The notes: generated by a model from the letters alone, not told the origin. DNA of 64,000 nucleotides from Planctomyces sp. SH-PL62 (GCF_001610895.1 NZ_CP011273.1:744001-808000), one strand, 5' to 3'. Shown: positions 50,509-60,514, counted from the stretch's first letter. Program-made: numbers and translations.

Positions 50509-51912
50509 TCAACGCCCCACGGCAAGCGGCGGATCGTTCCACTGGAGCGATCCGATGATCCTCTCGTCTTCCTGGCCGAAGGCCGGCGCGTCGGAGTCGA
50601 TGAGGGTGAACGTCGCCAGGAGTTGCTCCCCCCGGGGGCTGGCGATGAGGTAGTAGTACCACAGGAGCCCCAGGTCGTCCTGGCGGCCCTGGACGCCCAG
50701 CTTGTAGCGGAAGCCTCCTTCCGGGTCGCCCTCGACCTCCCCCGCGCCGAGGAACTGACTGAAGCGGCCCTTGAGCGCGCGCTTCACGTCCTCGCGGAAC
50801 GACTCGACGTCCTGGTGCTTCCCCTTACCGGCCGGAGGGCCGTAAACGAGGTTGCACTGGGCCGTCACCCGGCCCTTCTCATACCGTTTGAGAACCACCA
50901 GCTTCTTGTCGTCCCAGTAGATGTGCCAGTTTCGCTCGTGGAGCAAGTTGTAGCGACCGTCCGGCGCGATCAGCTGGAGCAGCAGCCTCCCCGGCGTCAG
51001 ATCGGGGGAAAGCGCCGCCAGCGAGGCGTCGGACAGTTCCGAAGGAACCTCGATCCCCGCGCGCCGGGCGATCGTCAACGTGCTCTTGAGATCGAGCCCC
51101 GCCTCGACCGCCCCCGGCTGGCGACTCTCCGTCCGGTTCAACTCCAGGCCGTCGATCAACCCCGCCTTGCGGTCGAAGGTGAACCAGCCCTCGCAGGTCA
51201 AGGTCCCCTCGGCACCCAGGACCGAACCTTTGACTTCCCCCTTGAGGCCGATCCTGACGCGATCGTCGGCCACCGACTCGATCACGCCTTCGACCGTCGT
51301 CGAGGTGATCGCGTCATATCCGGTGAGGGCCCAGAGGGCCGATTTGCGGATCGGCCAGGACTTGCCCTGAGCCGTCGGCCCCTCGGGCAAGAGATCCGTC
51401 AGGCAGAGCGAATCGCCCAGGCTCTCCACCAACTCCAACTCGCCGCGAGTCAGCGAGCCGGAAGGGCTCGCCACCGTCACGGCGCCGTCCGGGACGCGCC
51501 GCTCGGCGATCAGAAGCGACAACTCCGGGCGCAGCTCCAGGGCCGCGGGCCGGACCTCGCCGTTGATCGCCGAGGCCGCCTGACGCACCAGCCGCAGCGA
51601 ACGCCGCTGCGGTCCCTTCAGGAGCCGCTCCCGATAAACCATCCGGGTCTGGATGTCGACGTCCAGCGGCTTGGGCATCTTCGCGTCGGGCGTCATCGCC
51701 TCGGGAGGAAGCGGCGGCCGGTACAGCCCGCTCGCCTTCAATTCGATCCGGCAGGCGGTCACCTCGTCCGGGGACGCGGTTTCCTCAAGGACGATCGCAT
51801 CATCCACGACCGATCCGAAGACCCCCGTCCATGCCCCGGCGACCAGCGCGATTCCCAGGAATCGCGCCGGCAGCCGCTTCAGTTCGCTCGCCCGAAGCCC
51901 GCTCCGGCCCAT
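50509..51912 (-). CDS. Exported hypothetical protein, paralogue of the downstream gene
   Basis: 467 residues from the ATG at 51912 with GGGAGG seven bases upstream. A signal peptide (ARFLGIALVAGAWTGVFGS) is followed by a middle domain with WFTFDRKAGLIDGLELNRTESRQ and then a C-terminal segment RYNLLHERNWHIYWDDKKLVVLKR ... EQLLATFTLIDSDAPAFGQEDERIIGSLQW. Its domain order and several phrases parallel the 574-residue protein downstream, and both are on the minus strand 121 bases apart. They likely form an operon of two duplicated exported proteins. No family name can be given. Confidence 0.65.
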   Translation of the reverse strand: MGRSGLRASELKRLPARFLGIALVAGAWTGVFGSVVDDAIVLEETASPDEVTACRIELKASGLYRPPLPPEAMTPDAKMPKPLDVDIQTRMVYRERLLKGPQRRSLRLVRQAASAINGEVRPAALELRPELSLLIAERRVPDGAVTVASPSGSLTRGELELVESLGDSLCLTDLLPEGPTAQGKSWPIRKSALWALTGYDAITSTTVEGVIESVADDRVRIGLKGEVKGSVLGAEGTLTCEGWFTFDRKAGLIDGLELNRTESRQPGAVEAGLDLKSTLTIARRAGIEVPSELSDASLAALSPDLTPGRLLLQLIAPDGRYNLLHERNWHIYWDDKKLVVLKRYEKGRVTAQCNLVYGPPAGKGKHQDVESFREDVKRALKGRFSQFLGAGEVEGDPEGGFRYKLGVQGRQDDLGLLWYYYLIASPRGEQLLATFTLIDSDAPAFGQEDERIIGSLQWNDPPLAVGR

Positions 51913-52637
51913 CTTCGACCTCCCCCGGCGGACGTCCGCGATCCGTTCCGGAAAATTCTCGACCGATCCATGAAGGGTCCGCCCGGCGAAACCCGCGACC
52001 ATTATGGGGAGCAGCCACTGCCTGTCAATTTCGGGCCGTCGCCCGGATTTCCGACTTCGCACGGCCCCGCTCCCCCAAGCGTTCCGACCACGCTTGCAAG
52101 AATTCCGATGATCCGACGAATGACTTCCCATTTCCGTGTCCCAGACCCGGCGGCCCCCCGTCTTCCCAGATGATCAACCCGGTGGAGGCGGTAACCAGGG
52201 GAAAACCAGCGAACACGAAGTCCCATTCTTTCGTCTGGTCAGACAGAGCCATCGCATCGCCACCCCTCGACCGCAAGGATTTGGACCTCGGTACAGGATT
52301 TGCAAGATTCCGGGCTAGATATCTGAAAGGAGGAGCGCGGCGACCCTGGACCACGACCGGATCTTTCATCGATAAGAACGATCCTCGCGAAAATATCGAT
52401 CACTATCCGCGGGACGAACGTATTAGAGAGTGTGATGTGTCCGAAGATCGCGAACGCGGAACATCCTGATCGGTCCACCGAGGTGGTTGGGCACGCTACG
52501 GCGGTTTATCGCGAACGTCGCCCTGGGCGGGTTGATCGCGACCAATAATAGTGGCCGGGTGGATGCACGGCCGAATCGGTAAATCGACGACGATTTGGAG
52601 TGGAAATCGTCCAGGTTTTCCTTCGCGGAGGTGGGAT
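51913..52637. other. Long leader/intergenic region before the sigma factor gene
   Basis: 725 bases, less GC-biased than the rest of the window, so most likely a divergent promoter region. No gene, tRNA or hairpin with a T-run was found. It would serve the sigma factor gene on one side and the exported protein gene on the other. Confidence 0.5.
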
Positions 52638-54317
52638 ATGGGACGAATGTACTGCCACCCCGCGATGAAGCAACTCAAGGACCAGCAAACGCGATACGCT
52701 CCCCGAGAGCGGCGGCTCGAACAAGTTGAACGGGCCGAGCAACTCCTGGGCGAGATCGAGCAGACCAAACGCTACCCCTACGACTACCTCTGCTTCCGCA
52801 TCACCGGCTTCCGGCCCGACAACGGGTCGGTCCTGATGCTGGAGGGGGACGAGGCGCGACGCGACCTCCGGCAGTTTGTGGAGGATCTCTCGGCGACGAT
52901 CCGGCAACCGGTCGAGCAGGCGGCCGAACCGGTGCTAACCGTCGACGAGGTGAGCAAGAGATTCAACGTCTCCACGCGGACGGTGACGCGCTGGCGACGA
53001 CAGGGCCTGGTGGCACGTCGCTTCGTGATCGACGGGCGGGCCAAAGTCGGATTTCTGGAATCCAGCCTTCAACGGTTCGTGGCCGAGCATCGCGGCCAGG
53101 TGGAACGTGGCTCGAAATTTCGGCAACTGACCGACGCGGAACGCGATGAAATCATCCGCCGCGCCCGTCGCATGTCGCAATTTCGGTCGGGCGAGGTCGG
53201 CCTGATCGAAGTCGCGCGGAGGATCGCTAGGAAAATGGCACGCTCGACCGAGACGGTGAGACTAACCCTCAAGGCGTACGATCGCGAACATCCGGATCGG
53301 GCGATCTTCGGCCCCTCCACGACGCCGCTCGACGACGACATGAAGGCCAAGATCTATCTTCGACACCGCATGGGCGTCTCCGCCGAGAACCTGGCGGTCG
53401 AGTCCGGCCGCACGCGATCCAGCATCTATCGCATCATCAACGAGGTCCGCGCAAAGCGGATCCTCGAGACCAAACTCGAATTCATCGGCAACGACACGTT
53501 CGCGGAGCCCAAGGCCAAGGCCGTGATCCTGGCCCCCCTCCCCGCGCCCGCGGACGGTAAGGCCCCGCGCCGGCCCAAAGCCCCCAAGGGACTGCCGCCT
53601 TACCTCGCCAGCCTGTACGAAGTGCCGCTCCTGGACCGCGAACAGGAAGCCCATTTGTTCCGCCAGATGAACTATCTGAAGAGCGAAGCCGTCAAGCTCC
53701 GCGAGAAGCTCGACCCGGCCAAGGCCAAAACCGCCGCCCTTGATAAGATCGACGCCCTCCAGGAACAGGCCCTGGCCGTCAAGAACCAGATCATTCGCGC
53801 CAACCTGCGGCTCGTCGTCTCGATCGCCAAGCGACACGTCGGACCTTCGAACAACTTCTTCGAGCTGGTCTCCGACGGCAATATGAGCCTCATCCGCGCC
53901 GTCGAAAAGTTCGACTACGCCCGAGGCAACAAATTCAGCACCTACGCCTCGTGGGCGATCATGAAGAACTACGCCCGGACCATCCCCGAAGAGAATTACC
54001 GCCGTGATCGGTTCGTCACCGGCCACGAGGAGATGTTCGAAGCCGCCGCCGACAACCGAATCGACGAGCACGAATACGAAAGCGCCCTGAAGCGCATGCA
54101 AGAGGCGATCCGAGGCATGCTCGACCGACTGGACGATCGCGAGAAGCTGATCATCACCAGTCGGTTCGGACTCGGCGGCACTTCCGAGCGGACCCTGGAA
54201 CAGCTCGGCCGCGAACTCGGCATCACCAAGGAACGCGTCCGCCAGATCGAATCCCGAGGCGTCGACAAGCTCCGCCGAATCGCCGGCGAACAGAAACTCG
54301 ACCTCCCGATGCTCTGA
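52638..54317 (+). CDS. Sigma-70 family factor with N-terminal helix-turn-helix extension
   Basis: 559 residues from the ATG at 52638, with GGAGGTG six bases upstream. The C-terminal part is a group 1/2-type sigma factor: region 1.2 (LPPYLASLYEVPLLDREQEA, ~320-340), region 2 (NLRLVVSIAKRHVG ... RGNKFSTYASWAIMKNYAR, ~388-442), a short region 3 and region 4 (TLEQLGRELGITKERVRQIESRGVDKLR, ~520-550). The first ~310 residues are not a normal region 1.1. They contain VLTVDEVSKRFNVSTRTVTRWRRQGL (MerR/excisionase-like HTH, ~100-125) and a second HTH-like stretch ([24 protein letters not shown], ~195-220), plus SAENLAVESGRTRSSIYRIINEV (~255-280). This is probably a global regulator. Confidence 0.88.
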   Translation: MGRMYCHPAMKQLKDQQTRYAPRERRLEQVERAEQLLGEIEQTKRYPYDYLCFRITGFRPDNGSVLMLEGDEARRDLRQFVEDLSATIRQPVEQAAEPVLTVDEVSKRFNVSTRTVTRWRRQGLVARRFVIDGRAKVGFLESSLQRFVAEHRGQVERGSKFRQLTDAERDEIIRRARRMSQFRSGEVGLIEVARRIARKMARSTETVRLTLKAYDREHPDRAIFGPSTTPLDDDMKAKIYLRHRMGVSAENLAVESGRTRSSIYRIINEVRAKRILETKLEFIGNDTFAEPKAKAVILAPLPAPADGKAPRRPKAPKGLPPYLASLYEVPLLDREQEAHLFRQMNYLKSEAVKLREKLDPAKAKTAALDKIDALQEQALAVKNQIIRANLRLVVSIAKRHVGPSNNFFELVSDGNMSLIRAVEKFDYARGNKFSTYASWAIMKNYARTIPEENYRRDRFVTGHEEMFEAAADNRIDEHEYESALKRMQEAIRGMLDRLDDREKLIITSRFGLGGTSERTLEQLGRELGITKERVRQIESRGVDKLRRIAGEQKLDLPML

Positions 54318-54649
54318 GCCGAGCCTCGCGGATGGGGTGCAACGAATCGAAAACTCACGGCCGGACCCGGATCGAGCTCCCGCTCCTCCGCGTCCGGCCG
54401 TCCCTCATTACAGCACAGATTCAACGCAATCCCCGGTCAAAGAGCAGCGGTGACCCTCAGAACCCCTCGAAGGGAAGGAAGGGATCGGCGAGGCGAGGTC
54501 CAAAAGGCGAATTCCAAACCCTTCATCTCACACGCGTTGGGTGCTTTGGAGACGGATTTTCCCGCCCCCCCCTTGCTCGAGGGAAGGGGACTCGCTACAT
54601 TGATCCAACGCGCCGACCGTGCCTCGCCGGACTCGGTTCGAGAATGAGC
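54318..54649. other. Intergenic stretch, no supported gene
   Basis: Between the sigma factor gene and the tRNA promoter. It contains short Cs/Gs-rich runs (for example near 54563) but no gene. Confidence 0.4.
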
Positions 54650-54677
54650 TTGAAACCGGTAGGCCGCCCGATATAAT
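54650..54677 (+). promoter_or_regulatory. Promoter of the tRNA-tuf cluster
   Basis: TTGAAA (54650-54655), a 16-base spacer and a perfect TATAAT (54672-54677), 24 bases before the tRNA-Thr. Probably the main promoter of the cluster. Confidence 0.85.
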
Positions 54678-54700
54678 GGGATTTTCCCGGCCTCAACGCC

Positions 54701-54773
54701 GCTGGCGTAGCTCAACCGGCAGAGCAACGGTTTTGTAAACCGTAGGTTGTGAGTTCGACTCTCACCGCCAGCT
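54701..54773 (+). tRNA. tRNA-Thr (TGT)
   Basis: Acceptor GCTGGCG/CGCCAGC; anticodon stem ACGGT/ACCGT around TTTGTAA; anticodon TGT; T-arm GTGAG-TTCGACT-CTCAC. It is the first gene of the tRNA-tuf cluster. Confidence 0.96.
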
Positions 54774-54851
54774 CTACTGGATGGAGCTTCTCAAGTGGTA
54801 GGATCCCCGGACGGCACGATTCTCGGATCGCGACGGCAGGGACGGAATGAC

Positions 54852-54933
54852 GGGTGGATACCCAAGTGGCTAAAGGGGCCAGACTGTAAATCTGGTGGTT
54901 CTACCTTCGCAGGTTCGAATCCTGCTCCACCCA
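54852..54933 (+). tRNA. tRNA-Tyr (GTA)
   Basis: Acceptor GGGTGGA/TCCACCC; anticodon stem CCAGA/TCTGG around CTGTAAA, anticodon GTA; long class II variable arm as expected for bacterial tRNA-Tyr; discriminator A. Confidence 0.96.
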
Positions 54934-55008
54934 CTCGATGTGAATCGTCGTCAGCTAGGAAGGGAGCTCGAGGGACAAAGAGAAATTCAGCCGGGATGAG
55001 GGTTCTAC

Positions 55009-55079
55009 GCGGGTGTAGCTCAATGGTAGAGTCCCTGCCTTCCAAGCAGGCTGTGTGGGTTCGATTCCCATCACCCGCT
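55009..55079 (+). tRNA. tRNA-Gly (TCC)
   Basis: Acceptor GCGGGTG/CACCCGC; anticodon stem CCTGC/GCAGG around CTTCCAA; anticodon TCC; discriminator U. Confidence 0.96.
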
Positions 55080-55169
55080 CTGCTCCGGCGAAATCGACCG
55101 ATCCGACGACTCAGGTCGCCGGGTCCATGCGAGCTCTTTTCCTCACGCTAAGACGTTCATCGCGAACAC

Positions 55170-55242
<73 letters not shown>

Positions 55243-55402
55243 TTCGGGTCGGTCGCCCGTGATCGGGCGTTGAGGAGTTTGCCCTGCGACCAGCCCCGGT
55301 CGTGGGGAGGCCGTCCGAAACGGACCTGGCCGGCGGGTGGGGCTTGGTGATGGATCCCCGCCGAAGACTTGACTTCGAGAATGCCGAAAAGGCGCTGAGC
55401 AC

Positions 55403-56614
55403 ATGGCCAAGGAAACTTTCACCAGAACCAAGCCTCACGTCAACGTGGGCACGATCGGGCACATCGACCACGGCAAGACCACGCTGACGGCCGCCCTGCT
55501 GGCTGTGCTGGCCGCGCGCGGTCAGGCCAAGAGCAAGTCGTACTCCGACATCGCCAAGGGCGGCACGGTCCGCGACGCCACCAAGACGGTGACGATCGCC
55601 GTCTCGCACGTCGAGTATGAGAGCGACAAGCGTCACTACGCTCACATCGACTGCCCGGGTCACGCCGACTACATCAAGAACATGATCACCGGCGCCGCCC
55701 AGATGGACGGGGCGATCCTGGTGGTCTCCGCGGCCGACGGCCCGATGCCTCAGACCCGCGAGCATATCCTTCTGGCTCGTCAGGTCGGCGTGCCGGCCCT
55801 GGTCGTGTTCCTCAACAAGATCGACCTGGTCGACGACGAGGAACTTCTGGAGCTGGTCGAGCTCGAGCTTCGCGAGATGCTCAGCCACTACAAGTTCCCC
55901 GGCGATGAGATCCCCATCGTCCGCGGCAGTAGCCGGCCGGCCCTCGAGAATCCCGCCGATCCGGTCGCGGCCAAGCCGATCCTCGACCTCGTCGCGGCGA
56001 TGGACGAGTACATCCCGGACCCGGTCCGTGAGATCGACAAGCCGTTCCTGATGCCGATCGAAGACGTTTTCTCGATCAAGGGTCGCGGCACCGTGGGCAC
56101 CGGCCGCGTCGAGCGTGGTCGAGTCAAGGTGGGCGAGGCCATCGAGATCATCGGTTTCGGCGTCAAGAAGCCGACCACCGTCACCGGCGTCGAGATGTTC
56201 CAGAAGACGCTCGACGAAGGCGTCGCTGGCGACAACGTCGGCGTTCTCCTCCGCGGCGTGGAAAAGAACGATCTCGAACGCGGGCAGGTGCTATGCAAGC
56301 CGGGCTCGATCACGCCCCACACGAAGTTCGAGGCCGAGGTCTACGTCCTCAGCAAAGAAGAGGGCGGACGCCACACCCCGTTCTTCAAGGGTTACCGTCC
56401 CCAGTTCTACATCCGCACCACCGACGTCACCGGTTCGATCCTCAACCTGCTGTCCGAAGACGGCAGCGAGGCCGAGATGTGCATGCCGGGCGACAACATC
56501 AAGATGACGGTCGAGCTGGGCAGCCCGATCGCCATGGAAGATGCTCTCCGCTTCGCCATCCGCGAAGGCGGCAAGACGGTCGGTGCCGGCGTCGTGACCA
56601 AGATCCTCGAGTGA
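55403..56614 (+). CDS. tuf: Elongation factor Tu
   Basis: 403 residues. P-loop GHIDHGKT at 19-26, DCPGH and NKID are normal, and domains II and III are intact ([34 protein letters not shown]). The switch I/G2 element is unusual: where EF-Tu normally has RGITI, this protein reads K61-T62-V63-T64-I65 in [14 protein letters not shown]. The magnesium-coordinating Thr64 is kept, but the Arg, Gly and Ile before it are not. It carries aminoacyl-tRNA to the ribosome. It follows the four-tRNA cluster, the classic tufB-type context, and is followed by rpmG. Confidence 0.96.
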   Translation: MAKETFTRTKPHVNVGTIGHIDHGKTTLTAALLAVLAARGQAKSKSYSDIAKGGTVRDATKTVTIAVSHVEYESDKRHYAHIDCPGHADYIKNMITGAAQMDGAILVVSAADGPMPQTREHILLARQVGVPALVVFLNKIDLVDDEELLELVELELREMLSHYKFPGDEIPIVRGSSRPALENPADPVAAKPILDLVAAMDEYIPDPVREIDKPFLMPIEDVFSIKGRGTVGTGRVERGRVKVGEAIEIIGFGVKKPTTVTGVEMFQKTLDEGVAGDNVGVLLRGVEKNDLERGQVLCKPGSITPHTKFEAEVYVLSKEEGGRHTPFFKGYRPQFYIRTTDVTGSILNLLSEDGSEAEMCMPGDNIKMTVELGSPIAMEDALRFAIREGGKTVGAGVVTKILE

Positions 56615-56621
56615 TCTCGAT

Positions 56622-56643
56622 GCGGAGGGGCCCCGGCCCCTCC
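56622..56643 (+). terminator. Hairpin after tuf
   Basis: CGGAGGGG and CCCCTCCG form a perfect 8-bp stem around CCCCGG; only TTT follows at a short distance, so it may be an attenuator rather than a full terminator. Confidence 0.5.
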
Positions 56644-56874
56644 GACGTTTGCTCGACCGCCGCTTCCTAGAATCGCGACGGTCCTCCTCGTCCGACGGTT
56701 CATCCGGCCGGGAGGACCGCCGCAACGTCCTTGCGACGTGGTTTCGATGTCCGATTACAAGGTGCGGACGCCCGGCTCGCCCACAGAGACGGGGCATCGG
56801 GTTCCGCACCGCGAGTGTTCCAGGAGAAGTCCGGCGGAGTCCGAATCGACGGCCGGAACCGGGGTTTTATCGCG

Positions 56875-57027
56875 ATGCGTGAATACGTCTGGCTCGAATG
56901 CACGGCTTGCGGCGAGAAGAATTACCGCGTCCAGAAGGAGACCCGCGGGGCCGACCGTCTGGAACTGAAGAAGTATTGCAGCCGTGAGCGCAAGCACACG
57001 GCGCACAAGGAATCGCGCAAGAAGTAA
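56875..57027 (+). CDS. rpmG: 50S ribosomal protein L33
   Basis: 50 residues from the ATG at 56875. It contains VWLECTACGEKNYRVQKETR with the CxxC pair and ends KKYCSRERKHTAHKESRKK, so a zinc-binding ('C+') form is likely, since a second Cys lies near the C-terminus. L33 sits on the 50S subunit near the E site. The order tuf-rpmG-tRNA-Trp-secE-nusG is conserved in many bacteria. Confidence 0.95.
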   Translation: MREYVWLECTACGEKNYRVQKETRGADRLELKKYCSRERKHTAHKESRKK

Positions 57028-57159
57028 CACGGCGGATTCGAGAGCCGGGATCTCTCGGAGCGGAACTTCAACGCGAGAACGGCGGCTTCGTCGGTCCTAT
57101 TCCTGAGGGTGCCGACGGTAGCCGTGGACGAATTCCTCGAGACATCCTCCCGACCCACA

Positions 57160-57232
57160 CGAGCGTAGCTCAATTGGCAGAGCACCGGTTTCCAAAACCG
57201 GCGGTTGGGGGTTCGATTCCCTCCGCTCGTGC
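57160..57232 (+). tRNA. tRNA-Trp (CCA)
   Basis: Acceptor ACGAGCG/CGCTCGT; anticodon stem CCGGT/ACCGG around TTCCAAA; anticodon CCA; discriminator G, as expected for tRNA-Trp. Confidence 0.96.
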
Positions 57233-57426
57233 TTCGACCGCCGCCCTGGAGCAAGGCGGCGGTCACCTTGGGGATGGGGCGATAAGTCCGGCGAAAGTTC
57301 GGCCTTGCGGCCCTTCTCGTCCCGGTCGTCCGTCGCACGGTCCTCTCGGGGCGCGCCTCATCCATCCGCCCCGATCACCGGCCTGCTGGAGCCTGCGGTT
57401 TCCCCATTCCGAATGGAACGGTCGAC

Positions 57427-57951
57427 ATGGGTAAAGTGAAAGACGAAGTGTCGGGGCAGAAACCGACCAAGACCCCCCAAGGGAAGCCGAAGGGAGGGTC
57501 GCTCGGAGCCCTCTCCCAGTTCATGGGTAATTTCTTCAGCGCCAAACTGTACAAGCCCAAGCAGGGCTGGTACGCCCGCCTCTACACTGGGCTGGCGTTG
57601 GGATTGCTCGCTGCCGGAGGGGTCTGGAACGCCTATCAGGCATCCCTCGATTACTCGCCGGGCTGGCGTCTCGGCATCCCGGCCGTGCTGGCCGCGATAC
57701 TCGGTTGGGTCGTCTTCCGGGTGGTCCAGTATCCGGTCTTCGCCGAGTTCCTGATCGCTACCGAAGCCGAGATGAACAAAGTCTCCTGGACCACCAAGGA
57801 CGATCTTTACCGGTCAACGCTGGTTGTGCTCGCGACCGTGCTGCTTCTCGCCGTTTACCTCTTCGTCGTGGACTGGTTCTGGTTGTTCCTCCTGCGAATG
57901 ATCGGCGTTCTTCAGTTCAGCGGAGCCGGCGGGTTCGGTTCGACCTCCTGA
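57427..57951 (+). CDS. secE: Preprotein translocase subunit SecE
   Basis: 174 residues, longer than the single-TM SecE of many bacteria. An N-terminal polar region precedes two TM helices (LYTGLALGLLAAGGVW and IPAVLAAILGWVVFRVV), and the conserved SecE core is at the C-terminal end: TEAEMNKVSWTTKDDLYRSTLVVLATVLLLAVYLFVVDW. This three-TM layout resembles E. coli SecE. It clamps the two halves of SecY in the Sec channel. It precedes nusG as usual. Confidence 0.92.
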   Translation: MGKVKDEVSGQKPTKTPQGKPKGGSLGALSQFMGNFFSAKLYKPKQGWYARLYTGLALGLLAAGGVWNAYQASLDYSPGWRLGIPAVLAAILGWVVFRVVQYPVFAEFLIATEAEMNKVSWTTKDDLYRSTLVVLATVLLLAVYLFVVDWFWLFLLRMIGVLQFSGAGGFGSTS

Positions 57952-58198
57952 CGGCCATCCCCTCGTGGATACGCCGATCCAGCCCCCGTCCGAATACGCA
58001 TCGCCCGTCGATCCGCATTCTGGACTTCCGGAGCCTGCCGATCTGGTGTATGGTAGTGGATTCCCCACCTCTCGCCCCGTTCCTGGACGATCGCAGCAGG
58101 TGGCGACCCGTGACCGATGATCGGCGCCGACGGAATCGAACGCCCCGGTCTCGACCCTCCCCTCGACCTGTACTCTGAAACGCGCCGTATTACGTTCC

Positions 58199-59011
58199 AT
58201 GAGCCAACCGACGCACGAGTTCGACGAATCGACCCCGCCCCACGAGACGCCCGAGACCCCCTCGGTGGAAGACGCCTCGTTGGATGACCCGGCGGTCGAA
58301 GTGGAGGAAGAGACCCCGGACGGTGGTGCCGCCCGCGGCCGCTCGAGGCTCGCCCCGCCCTCCCAGGCATCCTCCGCGCAACCGGATCCTCATGACGAGG
58401 ACGAAGATGACGGCGAGACGACGCCCGAAGTGGATCCCGACGCGGACCCGCCGCCGGAACTCGTCTGGTACGTCCTCAAAGTCCAGAGTTCGCGTGAGGA
58501 CAGGATCTCCGAAGCGCTTCAGCGTCGGGTCAAGATCCAGGGCCTCGAGCGCTACTTCGGCGTGACGCCCGAGGGAAAACCGAGGATCGTCGTTCCGACG
58601 GAGAAGATCACCGAGATTCGGAACAACAAGAAGCGGATCGTCGAACGCAAGACGTATCCCGGCTACATCATGGTGCAGATGGAGCTGAACGAGAAAACCT
58701 GGTTTCTGATCCGGGAGACTCCCGGGGTGGGCGACTTCGTGGGGGCCCATGGGACGCCCACGAAGATGACCGAGACCGAGGTCAATCAGATGCTCAACCA
58801 CCAGGAAGAGCAGACCACCGCCAAGTCGCCGACCGTCCGCATCGACGTCGAGCGCGGCGACCGCGTGAAGATCAAGGAAGGTTCGTTCGAGAACTTCGAG
58901 GGGACCGTGGAAGAGGTCATCGAGGGGCGAGGCCTGGTGAAGGTGATGCTCATCATCTTCAACCGCCCGACTCCCGTCGATCTCGAGTACTGGCAGCTCG
59001 AACGGCTCTGA
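58199..59011 (+). CDS. nusG: Transcription antitermination factor NusG
   Basis: 270 residues. The normal NusG core starts only at about residue 88: LVWYVLKVQSSREDRISEAL (NGN domain, RNA polymerase binding) and the C-terminal KOW domain GDRVKIKEGSFENFEGTVEEV (~218-240). The first ~85 residues are an acidic, disordered extension rich in Asp, Glu and Pro. Usual NusG is ~180 residues. NusG couples transcription to translation and Rho. The extension may be a planctomycete feature. Confidence 0.95.
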   Translation: MSQPTHEFDESTPPHETPETPSVEDASLDDPAVEVEEETPDGGAARGRSRLAPPSQASSAQPDPHDEDEDDGETTPEVDPDADPPPELVWYVLKVQSSREDRISEALQRRVKIQGLERYFGVTPEGKPRIVVPTEKITEIRNNKKRIVERKTYPGYIMVQMELNEKTWFLIRETPGVGDFVGAHGTPTKMTETEVNQMLNHQEEQTTAKSPTVRIDVERGDRVKIKEGSFENFEGTVEEVIEGRGLVKVMLIIFNRPTPVDLEYWQLERL

Positions 59012-59108
59012 GCGGCCTCCCTCGCGACCCTGAATCGGGTCGCGCGAGGGATCGAATCGCAAGCGAGAACGATCAAAGCAAGAGACCCCAGGGGAGCGAG
59101 AATCCGCG

Positions 59109-59534
59109 ATGGCCAAGGTGATGACGGCGAAGGTCAAGCTGCAGTGTCCGGGGGGTCAGGCCACCCCCGCGCCCCCGGTCGGGCCCGCGCTCGGTCAACA
59201 CGGCGTGAACATCGGTCAGTTCGTGATGCAGTTCAACGAACGGACCAAGGAGATGAAGGGGACGATCATCCCCATCGAGATCACGATCTACTCGGATCGT
59301 TCTTTCGAGTTCATCACCAAGAGCCCCCCGGCGGCCGTGCTCCTGAAGCAGGCCGCTGGTATCGCCTCGGGCTCGGCCGTTCCCAACAAGACGAAGGTTG
59401 GAAGCGTCACCTCCGAGCAGGTTCGGAAGATCGCCGAGACCAAGTTCCAGGATTTGAACGCTCGCGACCTCGACCATGCTTGTCGGGTCGTCGCCGGCAC
59501 CGCCCGGAGCATGGGCGTCGAGATCAAGGACTGA
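59109..59534 (+). CDS. rplK: 50S ribosomal protein L11
   Basis: 141 residues, the standard length. It contains [26 protein letters not shown], the thiostrepton/23S rRNA-binding N-terminal domain, and the C-terminal [21 protein letters not shown]. It forms the L11 stalk base on the GTPase centre with L10/L12. It follows nusG by 97 bases. Confidence 0.97.
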   Translation: MAKVMTAKVKLQCPGGQATPAPPVGPALGQHGVNIGQFVMQFNERTKEMKGTIIPIEITIYSDRSFEFITKSPPAAVLLKQAAGIASGSAVPNKTKVGSVTSEQVRKIAETKFQDLNARDLDHACRVVAGTARSMGVEIKD

Positions 59535-59760
59535 TTACGCTGACGGATTCGAGTCGATTCGCCGCCGTGAGGGGAATGGCTTCTCGCGGCGATTGATCGA
59601 TCGGGAATGCGACGACGAAATGTTGTTCGCATTCCTCGCGTCCCGGCCCCGCTGGGACGCCGACCGGCCGATCCAGGCGCGACCGCCCGCCGACGGCCGA
59701 GTGTGGTATTGATGACGAAGGCGGCAGCTCTCCCGTGAGGAGGGCGAAAGGGGTGATGAC

Positions 59761-60441
59761 TTGGCTTTCCGGTCCAAACGATATCGGGCGCTGACGGGGA
59801 AGGTGAAAGACACCGCCGTCCTATCGCTCGCCGAGGCGGTGAAGATCCTCAAGGGATTCAACACCACCAAGTTCAACCAGACCATCGAGGTCTCGACCCA
59901 CCTGGGGATCGACCCTAGGCAGAGCGACCAGAACGTCCGCGGTTCCGTGGCGTTGCCGCACGGCATCGGCAAGGAGGTCCGGGTCGCGGTGTTCGCCCAG
60001 GGCGACAACGCCGAGAAGGCCCGGGCGGCCGGGGCCGACATCGTCGGTGCCGACGACCTTGCGCAGAAGATCAAGGGGGGCGTGATGGACTTCGACGTCG
60101 CCCTGGCGACGCCCGACATGATGGGCGTCGTCGGTCCGCTGGGACGTGTGCTCGGCCCTCGCGGCCTGATGCCCTCGCCCCGGTCCGGCACCGTGACGAC
60201 CGACATCGCCTCGGCGGTGCGGGAGTTCAAGGCCGGCAAGATCGAGTTCCGCAACGACAAGGGGGGCAACGTGGCGGTCCCGGTCGGGAAGATCAACTTC
60301 TCGGAGGACCAGCTCGTCGAGAATATTAACGCCTTCCTCGCGTATCTGCGGACCATCAAGCCGGCGACCTCGAAGGGGACGTACATCCAGACGATCACCG
60401 TCTCGGCCACGATGAGCCCCGGGATCCGGGTTTCCGCCTGA
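59761..60441 (+). CDS. rplA: 50S ribosomal protein L1
   Basis: 226 residues from a TTG at 59761, preceded by AAAGGGGTGA; the ATG at 59757 is out of frame. Motifs [28 protein letters not shown]-like (here [20 protein letters not shown]) and [21 protein letters not shown] are present. L1 forms the mobile stalk at the E site and represses its own operon in many bacteria. A 226-base gap after rplK is unusually long and carries no gene. Confidence 0.96.
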   Translation: MAFRSKRYRALTGKVKDTAVLSLAEAVKILKGFNTTKFNQTIEVSTHLGIDPRQSDQNVRGSVALPHGIGKEVRVAVFAQGDNAEKARAAGADIVGADDLAQKIKGGVMDFDVALATPDMMGVVGPLGRVLGPRGLMPSPRSGTVTTDIASAVREFKAGKIEFRNDKGGNVAVPVGKINFSEDQLVENINAFLAYLRTIKPATSKGTYIQTITVSATMSPGIRVSA

Positions 60442-60514
60442 TCGGGCCCACTCCTGATCGACGGTTGCGTCGAAACTTATCGAACACGACGAGACGGAAA
60501 CCACGGTCCCAGCC

